A stretch of DNA of 64,000 bases, taken from contig NZ_JAIRDQ010000004.1 of assembly GCF_021458635.1 (NCBI RefSeq), positions 434,001-498,000 of the forward strand. Reading direction: 5' to 3'. This DNA is from Bradyrhizobium monzae (GTDB lineage Bacteria; Pseudomonadota; Alphaproteobacteria; Rhizobiales; Xanthobacteraceae). The notes beneath the pieces are model-generated. The model was not told the DNA's origin and ran no database searches. It saw only the letters and a program-made list of their open reading frames with translations. Shown piece after piece: positions 8,351 to 16,525 of this stretch. A program made the translations under genes and the position numbers. Positions within the stretch are counted from its first letter, which is position 1. Each line of letters starts with the position of its first letter.

Positions 8351-9091
8351 TCACGCCCGAGAGAGTGAAGGCACCTCCTCAGGCATGATCGCCTGGAGGC
8401 CGCCGAAGCGTCGCTCGCGGCCATGGAACGAGGCGAGCGCCGCGGCCAGATCCCCGGCATCGAATTCGGGCCACATCCGCTCGGTGAAATGCAGCTCGGC
8501 ATAGGCGCCTTCCCAGAGCAGGAAGTCCGACAGCCGCTTTTCGCCCGACGTGCGGATGATGAGATCGACGTCGCGCAAGCCGGCCTCCCCGGTGACCAAT
8601 TGCGAGAACGCTTCGCGGGTGAGGCTGGTCAGCGCGGCCGCCTTCGCCGCGGCATTGAGGATGGCGTCGCGCGCGGAATAGTCGACGGCGATGCGCAGAT
8701 GCAGCGTGGTGCCGCGGGCAGTGGCCGCCTCCGCACGCGCGATGGCCGTGGCGATGCCGTCCGGCAAGCGGTCGCGACGGCCGATCACGGTGAGCCGCAC
8801 GCCGTTCTTCACCAGGCTCTGCACTTCATTGGCGAGATAGAAGCGCAGCAGCGTCATCAGGGCTGCAACCTCAGCCTTCGGTCGGCGCCAATTGTCGGTC
8901 GAGAACGCGTAGAGCGTCAGCGTACCGACGCCCTGTTTGGGCGCGACCTCGACGATGCGGCGGATCGCCTCGACGCCGGCCTCATGGCCGCGCACGCGCG
9001 ACAGGCCGCGTCGTGTCGCCCATCGTCCGTTGCCGTCCATGATGATACCGACATGAAGTTTCTCGTTGGGGGACGTGACGTCACTTTGCAT
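8351..9091 (-). CDS. uppS: Isoprenyl transferase (UppS family)
   Basis: The 246-residue protein carries the cis-prenyltransferase motifs: HVGIIMDGNGRWA with the catalytic Asp near residue 20, LYAFSTDNWRRP, and DLIIRTSGEKRLSDFLLWEGAYAELHF near the C-terminus. The family adds isopentenyl diphosphate units to make undecaprenyl diphosphate, the lipid carrier for cell wall glycans. The usual alphaproteobacterial uppS sits with frr and cdsA, which are absent here, so this is likely a paralogue, possibly making another Z-prenyl chain. ATG at 9091 has GGAG eight bases upstream. A 17-bp palindrome at 9083-9099 covers the start codon. The extension to 9187 is not family-like. Confidence 0.8.
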   Translation of the reverse strand: MQSDVTSPNEKLHVGIIMDGNGRWATRRGLSRVRGHEAGVEAIRRIVEVAPKQGVGTLTLYAFSTDNWRRPKAEVAALMTLLRFYLANEVQSLVKNGVRLTVIGRRDRLPDGIATAIARAEAATARGTTLHLRIAVDYSARDAILNAAAKAAALTSLTREAFSQLVTGEAGLRDVDLIIRTSGEKRLSDFLLWEGAYAELHFTERMWPEFDAGDLAAALASFHGRERRFGGLQAIMPEEVPSLSRA

Positions 9092-9099
9092 CGCAAAGT
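9083..9099. promoter_or_regulatory. Palindromic operator candidate on the uppS start codon
   Basis: ACTTTGCATCGCAAAGT has perfect 7-base arms around a 3-base centre. It lies between the uppS ribosome binding site and codon 3. A near match, ACTTTGTAACGCAAAGC, occurs at 10155-10171 upstream of the nearby winged-helix regulator operon. I infer a shared binding site, most simply for that regulator. Binding here would block transcription just downstream of the promoter or compete with translation initiation. Confidence 0.5.
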
Positions 9100-9122
9100 C
9101 TCCAGTCAAAAAGGGGGGACGA

Positions 9123-9497
9123 TCAGGTCGGGAGAATGCCGAGGCGGCCAAGCGGCGGTGCCTCGCGGCCGGCGGCCTTGGCGGCATCGCGCACGAGACG
9201 CTCGAGCACGGCGAGATAGTCGAGGAAGCGACGGCGTCCGGTCTTGGTCAGACGGCAGGTGGTGTGCGGGCGATTGCCCTCATAGCCCTTGGTCACCTCG
9301 ACGAGGCCAGCCTCCTGGAGCACGGCGAGGTGCCGGCTGAGATTGCCGTCGGTGAGGCCGCAGAGCTGTTTGAGATCGGCGAAGGCAAGGCCCTTCGGGT
9401 GCGCCATCAGTGAGGTCAGAAGCCCGAGCCTCGCCTTCTCGTGGATCACACGGTCGAGCCCTTCATAGGAGAAAGGCGCGCTGTCAGTCTTCGACAT
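9123..9497 (-). CDS. Winged-helix transcriptional regulator
   Basis: The 124-residue protein has one winged helix: IHEKARLGLLTSLMAHP, FADLKQLCGLTDGNLSRHLAVLQEAGLVEV (recognition helix LTDGNLSRHLAVL) and a wing KGYEGNRPHTTCRLTKTGRRRFLDYL. This layout matches the HTH_34-type relatives of MarR/ArsR, which usually repress their own operons. There are no metal-binding cysteines of ArsR sensors. Two ATGs are adjacent at 9500 and 9497; GGAGA lies just upstream and fits either. It overlaps the membrane protein gene at 9484-10101 by 14 bases and is its operon partner. Paired palindromes near 10155 and 9083 are candidate operators. Confidence 0.75.
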   Translation of the reverse strand: MSKTDSAPFSYEGLDRVIHEKARLGLLTSLMAHPKGLAFADLKQLCGLTDGNLSRHLAVLQEAGLVEVTKGYEGNRPHTTCRLTKTGRRRFLDYLAVLERLVRDAAKAAGREAPPLGRLGILPT

Positions 9498-10101
9498 CAT
9501 TCTCTCCGGACGCAACATACAGAATGGCCGCCATCATCGACTGGCCGAACACGAAAGGCAGTCCCATTGTCCAAGGCGACAGCACGTGAGTCCGGCTCGC
9601 CAGCACCACCACTGCAAAACCCGAGATGAAGTACCAGGCCCCTGCGAACGCCACGCTGCGCGGCAGCGATCGAACGGACGCGAAAATGCCGAGCGAGACC
9701 AGGATCTGCCACAGCCCCGGCAGGAGCCACAGCGTCTCGGCTGCGAACTTCCACATCACCACCGCGAGCAGGATGCCGGCGACGCCCGCGGGCAGGAACT
9801 GCTCGACCGCCTGATGGATCATGGCGTCGGCGAGGCCCGAATGATGACGGCGCGAACGCGCGCGCATCTCGATCCAGATCATCAGGCCGGACAGCGCAGC
9901 CGCAACGAACCAGCCGAGAAAGAAGCCGAGCGGCTCGCCGGTGGGATCGCCGAGCAGCCAGAATTGCAGGATCGCAGTGACAAGCGCGACCGCGCCGGTC
10001 GCAGCCATCGTCGCCGGACCGTAGCCACGGAACGCCGTGCCGGCCGCGATCTGGCTGCGGATCGCCACGATGTCGGCCAGGGCCTTGTCGAGATCGCGCA
10101 T
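9484..10101 (-). CDS. Integral membrane protein of unknown function
   Basis: The 205-residue protein has about six hydrophobic segments: MAATGAVALVTAILQFWLL, LGFFLGWFVAAALSGLMIWI, AGVAGILLAVVMW, LWQILVSLGIFA, FAGAWYFISGFAVVVLA and a C-terminal FVFGQSMMAAILYVA. A short N-terminal cytoplasmic helix (MRDLDKALADIVAIRSQIA) is typical of small membrane proteins paired with winged-helix regulators. It overlaps and precedes that regulator gene, so the two are probably co-transcribed. The regulator may sense a membrane state through it; this is inference. ATG at 10101 is used; a TTG at 10113 with nearby GGAG is an alternative. Confidence 0.65.
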   Translation of the reverse strand: MRDLDKALADIVAIRSQIAAGTAFRGYGPATMAATGAVALVTAILQFWLLGDPTGEPLGFFLGWFVAAALSGLMIWIEMRARSRRHHSGLADAMIHQAVEQFLPAGVAGILLAVVMWKFAAETLWLLPGLWQILVSLGIFASVRSLPRSVAFAGAWYFISGFAVVVLASRTHVLSPWTMGLPFVFGQSMMAAILYVASGENDVED

Positions 10102-10154
10102 CGGCAACGCCAAAACTCCGCTCCACCCAGCTCACGGACCGGCACCGCCCGATC

Positions 10155-10188
10155 ACTTTGTAACGCAAAGCATACCGCACTACAAAGT
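10155..10188. promoter_or_regulatory. Operator candidate upstream of the regulator/membrane-protein operon
   Basis: ACTTTGTA at 10155-10162 and TACAAAGT at 10181-10188 form a perfect 8-base inverted repeat with an 18-base spacer. Inside it lies a second right half-site, so that 10155-10171 reads ACTTTGTAACGCAAAGC, 14 of 17 identical to the palindrome on the uppS start codon. The site sits 54 bases upstream of the operon's first ATG, where a promoter would be. Autoregulation by the winged-helix protein is the simplest reading. Confidence 0.5.
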
Positions 10189-10301
10189 AAAGGCAAGCCG
10201 GAAAGTCGTCCGCAGGGGACGCGACCCGATCGGACAACTGTCGGTTGCGCGAAACCTGCCCGCACAGATAAGATGCCGCCAAAGCGCTCCGGGGGAAAGT
10301 T

Positions 10302-11558
10302 ATGTGGTTAAAGTCGTTTGTCGTTGCGTCTCTGTTGCAGCTGTATCTTGCCGGACTGTCGCATGCGGCAGGACCGTTCGGCTCCGTCAATGTCGGCAAT
10401 TGGATCGGCGGCGCCTTTAGCAACGACCAGACCGGCGCCTTCTCCCATTGCGCCGCAACGACGCCTTATGCGAACGGTGTCATCCTCGTCGTGAGCCAAA
10501 ATGCTGCCGGCACATGGTCACTCGCCTTTGCGAGTCCCAGCTACCACTTCAACAAGGGCGAGAACGCTGCGATTGACGTGACCTTTGACGGGCAGGAGCA
10601 AGCCAGGCTGTTTGCGACGGCCTACCAGACCAACATGCTCACGGCCATCATGCCGGTCAATGTCGTGCGTACGTTTCAGAAGGCGAGCCTGATGGTCGCG
10701 ACGGCCGGCCGCGCCGTCCTGAATTTCGACCTGACCTCGACCGGGCCGGTGATCGCAGCGTTGGCGAATTGCGTGACGAAGGTAAAAGCCGACGGGCTCG
10801 ACAAGGCCGGCGATTTCACCAAAGGTGCCGCGAAGCCGGCAGCTACGGCAGACAAGCAAGGCGCACCGCCAGCGAGCAAACCCGGCAGAGGGGCCAAGAG
10901 CAGCTCCGGCTTTGGCACCGGCTTCGTGGTCAGCGCCAGCGGACACATCGTCACCAACAACCACGTGATCGACGGGTGCAGCGAGCTCAAGGGCAATCTC
11001 ACCGGGGAGGCCGCGATGGTGTTGCGCGTCGTGTCGAGCGACGCGAACAACGATCTAGCCCTGTTGCAGCCGTCGTCGACGGCGACATTCAAGGACTTTG
11101 CCCGGATCCGCGATCGCTCGTTCCACTCCGGCGATTCCGTCGTCGCGATCGGATTTCCCTATCATGGCTTGCTCACATCGGACTTCACCGTGACGACCGG
11201 GATCGTGAGCTCGCTCAGCGGCATGCGCAACGACACGCGGTTCCTGCAAATCAGCGCACCGGTACAACCCGGCAATAGTGGCGGCCCGCTGTTCGACACA
11301 ACCGGGCAGGTCGTCGGCGTGGTCACGAGAAAGCTCGATGGATTGCGAGTCGCCGTGGCAACCGGCACCATTCCCGAAAACATCAATTTCGCGATCAAGA
11401 CCGGCGCACTGCGCGATTTCCTCGACAATTCGGTGGTGCCGTACCAGACGGCCGAGCCGAAGGGTGAGCTAAAGACCCCCGAGATCGCCGGCAACGCGCG
11501 GGCCTATACAATGCTGATCTCGTGCAAAGGCACGGAAGAGGCTGACGCGAAGAAGTGA
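10302..11558 (+). CDS. Secreted trypsin-like serine protease
   Basis: The 418-residue precursor starts with a signal peptide (MWLKSFVVASLLQLYLAGLSHAA). Residues 24-165 are an unrecognised domain with paired cysteines, followed by a Pro/Ala/Lys-rich linker. A chymotrypsin-fold protease domain follows, with His221 in TNNHVIDGC, Asp251 in NNDLALL and Ser326 in QPGNSGGPLF, a complete triad resembling HtrA/DegP enzymes. No PDZ domain follows; the C-terminus is short. It probably acts in the periplasm on misfolded or specific proteins. It is transcribed alone, divergent from the regulator operon. Confidence 0.8.
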   Translation: MWLKSFVVASLLQLYLAGLSHAAGPFGSVNVGNWIGGAFSNDQTGAFSHCAATTPYANGVILVVSQNAAGTWSLAFASPSYHFNKGENAAIDVTFDGQEQARLFATAYQTNMLTAIMPVNVVRTFQKASLMVATAGRAVLNFDLTSTGPVIAALANCVTKVKADGLDKAGDFTKGAAKPAATADKQGAPPASKPGRGAKSSSGFGTGFVVSASGHIVTNNHVIDGCSELKGNLTGEAAMVLRVVSSDANNDLALLQPSSTATFKDFARIRDRSFHSGDSVVAIGFPYHGLLTSDFTVTTGIVSSLSGMRNDTRFLQISAPVQPGNSGGPLFDTTGQVVGVVTRKLDGLRVAVATGTIPENINFAIKTGALRDFLDNSVVPYQTAEPKGELKTPEIAGNARAYTMLISCKGTEEADAKK

Positions 11559-11590
11559 GGTGGCCTCGACGGTACCGCCCCGCTCCGACG

Positions 11591-11615
11591 TCGTCCTGGC
11601 TTTCCGCCAGGACGA
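11591..11615. terminator. Hairpin between convergent genes
   Basis: TCGTCCTGGC, loop TTTCC, GCCAGGACGA forms a perfect 10-bp stem between the stop of the serine protease gene (11558) and the stop of the DUF899 gene (11631). There is no T-run on either side, so it is a weak candidate for a bidirectional terminator. Confidence 0.35.
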
Positions 11616-11630
11616 TACCTGTGCGCTCCC

Positions 11631-12365
11631 TCACCCGTGGCAGCAAGCGCCTTTCGCCTGCGGCTCGTACTGGTCGCGCAGGCGGACCCAGTCCATCGGA
11701 TACGGCAGCCCCTCCTCGTGACGGCCGAGCGGGGTGAGGTCGAGATATTGATAGGCTGCGTTCATCATGTCGAGGCCGCGGGCAAAGCAGGAATAGGTGT
11801 GAAAGATCTCGCCGGCCTCGTTGCGATAAAACACGCTGATGCCGGGTAGCTCCGGGCCATAGAACGGCGTGGTGCCGAAATTGTATCTCAGGACGCCCCG
11901 ATCGATCTGCTCGCGTGTGAACGAGACCTCGTAATCATAGTTGAAGTCGTTGTGGCCTGAAGACACCCAGTCAAAGCTCCAGCCCATGCGCTTCTTGAAC
12001 GCCTCGAGCTTTTCGACGGATGCCAGCGAGATCGCGACCATGGTGGTGTCGCGCGCAGCCAGATGCGGCACCATGCGCTCAAAACCATCGGCCCAGAACG
12101 AACAGCTCTTGCAGGCAGCCTCCCAGTCGGGCGAGAACATCACGTGCTGCACCACGAGCTGCGGGCGACCCTTGAAGAGATCGCCGAGCGTGACCTTGCC
12201 GTTCGGGCCATCGAACACATAGCCCTTGTCGACCTTCACCCAGGGCAATGCGCGGCGCTCCTCGGCAAGACGCTCGCGGGCCTGGCTCAACTCCTTCTCG
12301 TGCGCCAGATGGGCTTTGCGGGCGGCGATCCACTGCTCGCGCGAGACGATCTGATGTTGCTGCAT
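11631..12365 (-). CDS. DUF899 family thioredoxin-like protein
   Basis: The 244-residue protein matches the DUF899 family: an N-terminal REQWIAARKAHLAHEKELSQARERL helix, then VFDGPNGKVTLGDLFKGRPQLVVQHVMF and CKSCSFWADGFERMVPHLAARDTTMVAISLA, which is a thioredoxin-fold core with a CKSC pair. The mid-region FNYDYEVSFT and C-terminal GLDMMNAAYQYLDLTPLGRHEE are also typical. Function is unknown; a peroxiredoxin-like role is often suggested. It is the last gene of an ArsR-SRPBCC-DUF899 operon, a common trio. AAGGAGG before the ATG supports the start. Confidence 0.8.
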   Translation of the reverse strand: MQQHQIVSREQWIAARKAHLAHEKELSQARERLAEERRALPWVKVDKGYVFDGPNGKVTLGDLFKGRPQLVVQHVMFSPDWEAACKSCSFWADGFERMVPHLAARDTTMVAISLASVEKLEAFKKRMGWSFDWVSSGHNDFNYDYEVSFTREQIDRGVLRYNFGTTPFYGPELPGISVFYRNEAGEIFHTYSCFARGLDMMNAAYQYLDLTPLGRHEEGLPYPMDWVRLRDQYEPQAKGACCHG

Positions 12366-12392
12366 GATGTCCTCCTTGAGGTCCCCTTGCGG

Positions 12393-12860
12393 TCAGGCGA
12401 CGAAGGTGTCGAGCTTGTCGAAGAACGAATTCCAGCCACGCTGATGGTTGTCGCGCGCGGTCTCGTCAAAGAACTGGGCGTGATGAAAGACCATCAGCGT
12501 GCCGGCGCTGTCCGGCTTCAGCGTGATCGTCACCAGCGATTCGCGCTCCGGCGTTGAATGCCAGGCCCAGGTGAAGACCAGCCGCTCGTTCGGCACGACC
12601 TCGCGATAGAGGCCGCCCGCCTCGAAATATTCGCCGTCCTCGCGGGTGAAAGAGATACGGTAGCGGCCACCGCTGCGGACGTCGAGCTCGGCACTCAACG
12701 TCGCCGGCTTCATATTCGGCGGCCCGAACCATTGCACTAGCTGCTCGGCTTGCGTCCAGGCGGCGAAGACCTTTTCCGGCCGCGCGCGGAGCCGGCGCGT
12801 GAGCGTGAGGCTTGGACCTTCGGTTGCGCGTTCGGCGGTGTTGGCTGCTGCGTTGACCAT
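12393..12860 (-). CDS. SRPBCC (AHSA1-type) ligand-binding protein
   Basis: The 155-residue protein has the AHSA1 START-like fold pattern: LTLTRRLRARPEKVFAAWTQAEQLVQWFGPP, RYRISFTREDGEYFEAGGLYREVVPNERLVFTWAW and SLVTITLKPDSAGTLMVFHHAQF. Such proteins form a hydrophobic pocket and are commonly paired with ArsR regulators; ligands are mostly unknown. GGAGGA upstream of ATG 12860 supports the start. Its first 124 bases overlap the end of the ArsR gene, so translation is probably coupled. Confidence 0.8.
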   Translation of the reverse strand: MVNAAANTAERATEGPSLTLTRRLRARPEKVFAAWTQAEQLVQWFGPPNMKPATLSAELDVRSGGRYRISFTREDGEYFEAGGLYREVVPNERLVFTWAWHSTPERESLVTITLKPDSAGTLMVFHHAQFFDETARDNHQRGWNSFFDKLDTFVA

Positions 12861-13189
12861 GGTTTGTCCTCCACAAAGGCGGCAAGGCGATCAAAACTCT
12901 CGGACCAGAATTGCGCGTAGCGATTGAGCCAGTTCATCGCCTGTTCCATCGGCTGCGCGGTGAGCCGGCAGGAGACCGTCCGCCCGGTCTTCTCGCGCAC
13001 GATCAGGCCCGCATCCGTGAGCACGTCGAGATGCTTCATGATCGCCGGCAGCGAGATCGAGAACGGCGCTGCCAGCTCACTCACCGACAGGCTGTCCCTT
13101 TCGCCGAGACGCGCGAGCAGCGCGCGCCGCGTCGGATCGGACAGCGCCGCAAAGGTGCGATCAAGCGTCTCGTCTTGATACTTAACCAT
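12737..13189 (-). CDS. ArsR family transcriptional regulator
   Basis: The 150-residue protein has the ArsR winged helix: DRTFAALSDPTRRALLARLGERDSLSVSELAAPFSISLPAIMKHLDVLTDAGLIVREKTGRTVSCRL. No Cys pair of metal sensors is present, so it belongs to the non-metal group that goes with SRPBCC proteins. The C-terminal 40 residues are low-complexity and overlap the SRPBCC gene in another frame, so the true protein may be shorter in related strains. It heads a three-gene operon. The promoter -10 ends seven bases before the ATG, which predicts a leaderless transcript. Confidence 0.8.
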   Translation of the reverse strand: MVKYQDETLDRTFAALSDPTRRALLARLGERDSLSVSELAAPFSISLPAIMKHLDVLTDAGLIVREKTGRTVSCRLTAQPMEQAMNWLNRYAQFWSESFDRLAAFVEDKPWSTQQPTPPNAQPKVQASRSRAGSARGRKRSSPPGRKPSS

Positions 13190-13196
13190 AAGGTTT

Positions 13197-13224
13197 AGTA
13201 TAGACGTGGACGCCGTCCCGTCAA
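13197..13224 (-). promoter_or_regulatory. Sigma-70-like promoter of the ArsR operon
   Basis: Read on the minus strand, TTGACG (13224-13219), a 16-base spacer and TATACT (13202-13197) make a near-consensus promoter. The start codon of the ArsR gene is at 13189, so transcription should begin at or one or two bases before the ATG. No Shine-Dalgarno sequence can fit, implying leaderless translation. Confidence 0.6.
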
Positions 13225-13239
13225 GCGGGAACCGCGCAA

Positions 13240-13266
13240 GAAAAAAGCCCCGCCTTGCGGCGGGGC
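13240..13266 (-). terminator. Intrinsic terminator of the Bug-type gene
   Basis: On the minus strand GCCCCGCC, loop GCAA, GGCGGGGC is followed by TTTTTTC. The 8-bp all-GC stem and T-run are a textbook intrinsic terminator. It lies 27 bases beyond the stop of the solute-binding protein gene. Confidence 0.85.
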
Positions 13267-13292
13267 TCCATGTCCGGTCATTCGGGAGGTTG

Positions 13293-14267
13293 CTACTCGA
13301 CCTTGAGGCCGGCGAACTCGACGACCTTCTTCCACTTCGCGGTCTCGGCCCCGATCTCCTGGCCGAACGCCTCCGGCGTCTCGACCAGCGGATCGCCGCC
13401 GAGCTCGACCAGGCGCTTGGTCATGTCGGGCTCCTTCATGAGCGTGTTGATCTCGTTGTTGAGCTTGGCGATCATGTCCTTAGGCATGTTCTTCGGCGCA
13501 CCCATGCCGAACAGCGCGCTCGCCTCGTAGTCCTTCACGGTCTCGCCGATCGCGGGCACGTCCGGCAGCTGCGGCGAGCGCTGCGCCGTGGTGACGCCGA
13601 GCGCGCGAAGCGAGCCGGAGCGGATGTGCTGGATGATCGAGGGCATGTTGTCGAAGATCACCTGCACCTGTCCGCCGAGCATGTCGGTGATCGCCGGCGC
13701 CGCGCCCCGATAGGGCACGTGCTGCATCTTGCAGCCGGTCATTGCCATGAACATTTCGCCGGACAGATGCACCGAGGTGCCGTTGCCGGAGGAGGCCATG
13801 TTCACCTTGCCGGGATTGGCCTTCACATACTCGATGAACTCGGCGACGGTCTTGGCCGGCACGTCCTTGTTGACGGTCATCACGTTCGGCACGCGCTGGA
13901 ACGCGGCGATCGGCGCGATGTCGCGGACGAAGTTGAACTTGAGATTGGTATAGAGCGTGGCGTTGATGTAGTTCGCCGGATTGACCAGGAAGACGGTGTA
14001 GCCGTCGGGCTCGGCGTTCACGACGGATTCGGTGCCGATATTGTTGCCGGCGCCCGGCTTGTTCTCGATCACGAATTGCTGGCCGAGCCGCTCCGACAGC
14101 CGCTGGCCGATCAGGCGCGCCAGGATGTCGGTGGCGCCGCCCGGCGGATAGCCGACCACGAATTTCACCGGCCGGGACGGATAATCCGCTGCAAAGGCCT
14201 TCGACAGCGGGCTGGCTGCAAGCGGGGTGGCGGCGAGCAGGCAGAGCGCGGAACGGCGAGTGATCAT
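13293..14267 (-). CDS. Bug-family tripartite tricarboxylate transporter substrate-binding protein
   Basis: The 324-residue precursor has a twin-arginine-like signal peptide (MITRRSALCLLAATPLAASPLSKAFA). The mature part begins with the Bug family signature YPSRPVKFVVGYPPGGATDILARLIGQRLSERLGQQFVIENKPGAGN. Bug/TctC proteins bind carboxylates or aromatic acids in the periplasm and feed the TctAB membrane pair. No tctA or tctB is nearby, so it is an orphan, as is usual in Bradyrhizobium and Bordetella. The substrate cannot be told. A strong terminator follows it. Confidence 0.85.
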   Translation of the reverse strand: MITRRSALCLLAATPLAASPLSKAFAADYPSRPVKFVVGYPPGGATDILARLIGQRLSERLGQQFVIENKPGAGNNIGTESVVNAEPDGYTVFLVNPANYINATLYTNLKFNFVRDIAPIAAFQRVPNVMTVNKDVPAKTVAEFIEYVKANPGKVNMASSGNGTSVHLSGEMFMAMTGCKMQHVPYRGAAPAITDMLGGQVQVIFDNMPSIIQHIRSGSLRALGVTTAQRSPQLPDVPAIGETVKDYEASALFGMGAPKNMPKDMIAKLNNEINTLMKEPDMTKRLVELGGDPLVETPEAFGQEIGAETAKWKKVVEFAGLKVE

Positions 14268-14411
14268 CTCAAGGGTTCTCCCAAGTGTTGTTCTTGAAAA
14301 GCGGCGTTGTTCTCAAGGGACGGATAGCTTGATCGTGGCGTCAGCGGCGTTGTAACAAAGCCTGCCACGCGCGGAAAGTACGCAACGTTCATGGCGACGA
14401 AAGGATAAGGC

Positions 14412-14822
14412 ATGCCGGTCAAGGTCGAGGCCCTCGATCACCTCGTGATCAACGTCGCCGACGTCGCAGTGACCTCCGAGTGGTATCGCAAGATCCTCGG
14501 CATGGAAGTCAAGGTGTTCGACCCCGGTGGCGGCAAAGCGCCGCGGACCTCGCTAGGGTTTGGTCAACAGAAGATCAACGTTCGGCCCCGCGATGCTGAC
14601 AAGGAGGAATGGTTCACCGCCGACCACCAGACCGCGGGCAGCGAGGATCTGTGCTTCCTCACCTCCGCAACGCCCGACGAGGTGGTGGCGCATTTGAAGG
14701 CACACGGCGTCGCGATCGAGGAAGGCCCGGTTCCCAAGCAGGGCGCCCGCGGCACGCTGTGCTCGGTCTATTGCCGGGATCCGGATGGCAGCCTGATCGA
14801 GATTTCGTCGTACGAGGATTAG
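14412..14822 (+). CDS. VOC family protein (glyoxalase/dioxygenase fold)
   Basis: The 136-residue protein has paired beta-alpha-beta modules of the vicinal oxygen chelate fold: LDHLVINVADVAVTSEWYRKILGMEVKVF at residues 8-36, and CSVYCRDPDGSLIEISSYED at the C-terminus. His9 and the Glu near the end are the expected metal ligands. Relatives include glyoxalase I and ring-cleavage dioxygenases; the substrate is unknown. It is followed after 112 bases by an acyl-CoA ligase in the same direction, so a joint catabolic role is possible. Confidence 0.75.
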   Translation: MPVKVEALDHLVINVADVAVTSEWYRKILGMEVKVFDPGGGKAPRTSLGFGQQKINVRPRDADKEEWFTADHQTAGSEDLCFLTSATPDEVVAHLKAHGVAIEEGPVPKQGARGTLCSVYCRDPDGSLIEISSYED

Positions 14823-14934
14823 TAGGCGCACGGCGCTTCCTCCCGCCCATTTGCGCCCCACGCCGTCCGATGGCAGGAAGACGCAATCATCAAAAAGCAG
14901 CCGCCATCAAGATGCAGGCTGCGCGGGAGGATCC

Positions 14935-16515
14935 ATGTCCATTCAACAGACTGCAGCCGGAATCGTTGGCCCGTTCGATGGGCTCGACGTGCCGTGGCTG
15001 CTGAAGATGCGGGCCGAGGTACGCCGCGATCATCCGTTCCTGATCTGGGCGCCGTTCGAGGCCCCGGCGCGGCGCTGGAGCTATGGCGAGTTTCACGAGC
15101 GGGTCGGCGCGCTCGCCGCGGGACTCGCCAGGCGCGGCGTGAAGCCGGGCGAGTACGTGCTCATTCATCTCGATAACTGCATCGAGGCGCTGCTGGCCTG
15201 GTTTGCCTGCGTGGAGCTCGGCGCCATCGCTGTCACCACCAACACGCGCTCGGCGCCGGCGGAGATCGAATACTTTGCCGGTCATTGCGGCGCGGTCGCT
15301 GCGATCACGCAACCGGCCTATGCGGAGATCGTCGCCCGAAACTGCCGCAACATTCGCTGGATGGCGGTGACGTCGCACGATGCGGGCGCGCCGCCTGCGC
15401 AAGCTGTCTCGCGCGGCGACAGTTTTGAGGAGCTGTTCGCCGACAGCGCCGACCGGCCGAAGCGGACGACCGATCCGCTCGCGCCCTGCAGCGTGCAGTA
15501 CACGTCAGGCACGACATCGCGGCCGAAGGCGGTGCTCTGGACGCATGCCAACGCGCTCTGGGGCGCCAAGATCAATGCCGCGCATGAGGACCTTCACGCC
15601 AGCGACGTGCACCAGACTTATCTGCCGCTGTTCCACACCAATGCGCTGGCCTATTCCATGCTGGCGACGCTGTGGGTCGGGGCGACTTGCGTGATCCAGC
15701 CGCGCTTCTCTGCGAGCCGGTTCTGGGGCGTCGCGCGCGAGCACGGCTCGACCTGGACCTCGACGATCCCCTTCTGCATGAAGGCACTGCTCGAGCAGGA
15801 CATCCCGCGGGATCACAAATTCCGCCTGTGGGGCACCGCGGTGAACGATCCGCCGCCCTTTGCCGTCTTCGGCGTCAAGATCATCGGCTGGTGGGGCATG
15901 ACCGAGACCATCACCCACGGCATCATCGGCGAGGTCGACCAGCCCAACATCCCGATGTCGATCGGCCGCGCCGCGCCGGAATATCAGATCCGAATCACCG
16001 AAGATGATGGACGGCCGACCGCGGTCGGCGACACCGGCAATCTCTCGATCAAGGGCATCCCCGGCCTGTCGCTGTTCGCCGAATATCTGCACAACGAGCA
16101 AGCCACGCGCGAGAGCTTTGACGAGCACGGCTTCTTCATCACCGGCGATCGAGTCACGCTGCTGGAGAACGGCTTCATCAAGTTCGGCGACCGCGCCAAG
16201 GACATGCTGAAGGTCGGCGGCGAGAACGTCGCGGCCTCCGAGATCGAGCAGGTGATCGCAATCGTCCCCGGCGTGCGCGAGGCCGCGGTGGTGGCGAAGA
16301 AGCATCCGATGCTGGACGAGGTGCCGGTGGTCTTCATCATCCCGCATGGCGGTGTCGCGGGCGCAGCGCCGGATCTGCAGGACAGCGTGATGGCGGCCTG
16401 CCGCAAGGGTCTCGCCGACTTCAAGGTGCCGCGCGAGATCAGGCTTGTCGACGACATGCCGCGTTCGACGCTGGAGAAGGTGGCGAAAGCGGAGTTGCGG
16501 AAGATGGTGGGATAG
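14935..16515 (+). CDS. AMP-forming acyl-CoA ligase
   Basis: The 526-residue protein is an ANL-superfamily adenylating enzyme. P-loop-like YTSGTTSRPKAVLWTHAN, the A5 segment WWGMTETITHG, the hinge GDRVTLLENGFIKFGDRAKDMLKVGGENV and a C-terminal catalytic lysine region (STLEKVAKAELRK) are all present. It activates a carboxylate with ATP and joins it to CoA; the substrate is uncertain. GGGAGG four bases before ATG 14935 decides the start; the extension to 14851 is not family-like. Upstream is a VOC protein gene and downstream the convergent HD-GYP gene, 10 bases away. Confidence 0.85.
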   Translation: MSIQQTAAGIVGPFDGLDVPWLLKMRAEVRRDHPFLIWAPFEAPARRWSYGEFHERVGALAAGLARRGVKPGEYVLIHLDNCIEALLAWFACVELGAIAVTTNTRSAPAEIEYFAGHCGAVAAITQPAYAEIVARNCRNIRWMAVTSHDAGAPPAQAVSRGDSFEELFADSADRPKRTTDPLAPCSVQYTSGTTSRPKAVLWTHANALWGAKINAAHEDLHASDVHQTYLPLFHTNALAYSMLATLWVGATCVIQPRFSASRFWGVAREHGSTWTSTIPFCMKALLEQDIPRDHKFRLWGTAVNDPPPFAVFGVKIIGWWGMTETITHGIIGEVDQPNIPMSIGRAAPEYQIRITEDDGRPTAVGDTGNLSIKGIPGLSLFAEYLHNEQATRESFDEHGFFITGDRVTLLENGFIKFGDRAKDMLKVGGENVAASEIEQVIAIVPGVREAAVVAKKHPMLDEVPVVFIIPHGGVAGAAPDLQDSVMAACRKGLADFKVPREIRLVDDMPRSTLEKVAKAELRKMVG

Positions 16516-16525
16516 CGGCGCCGCG

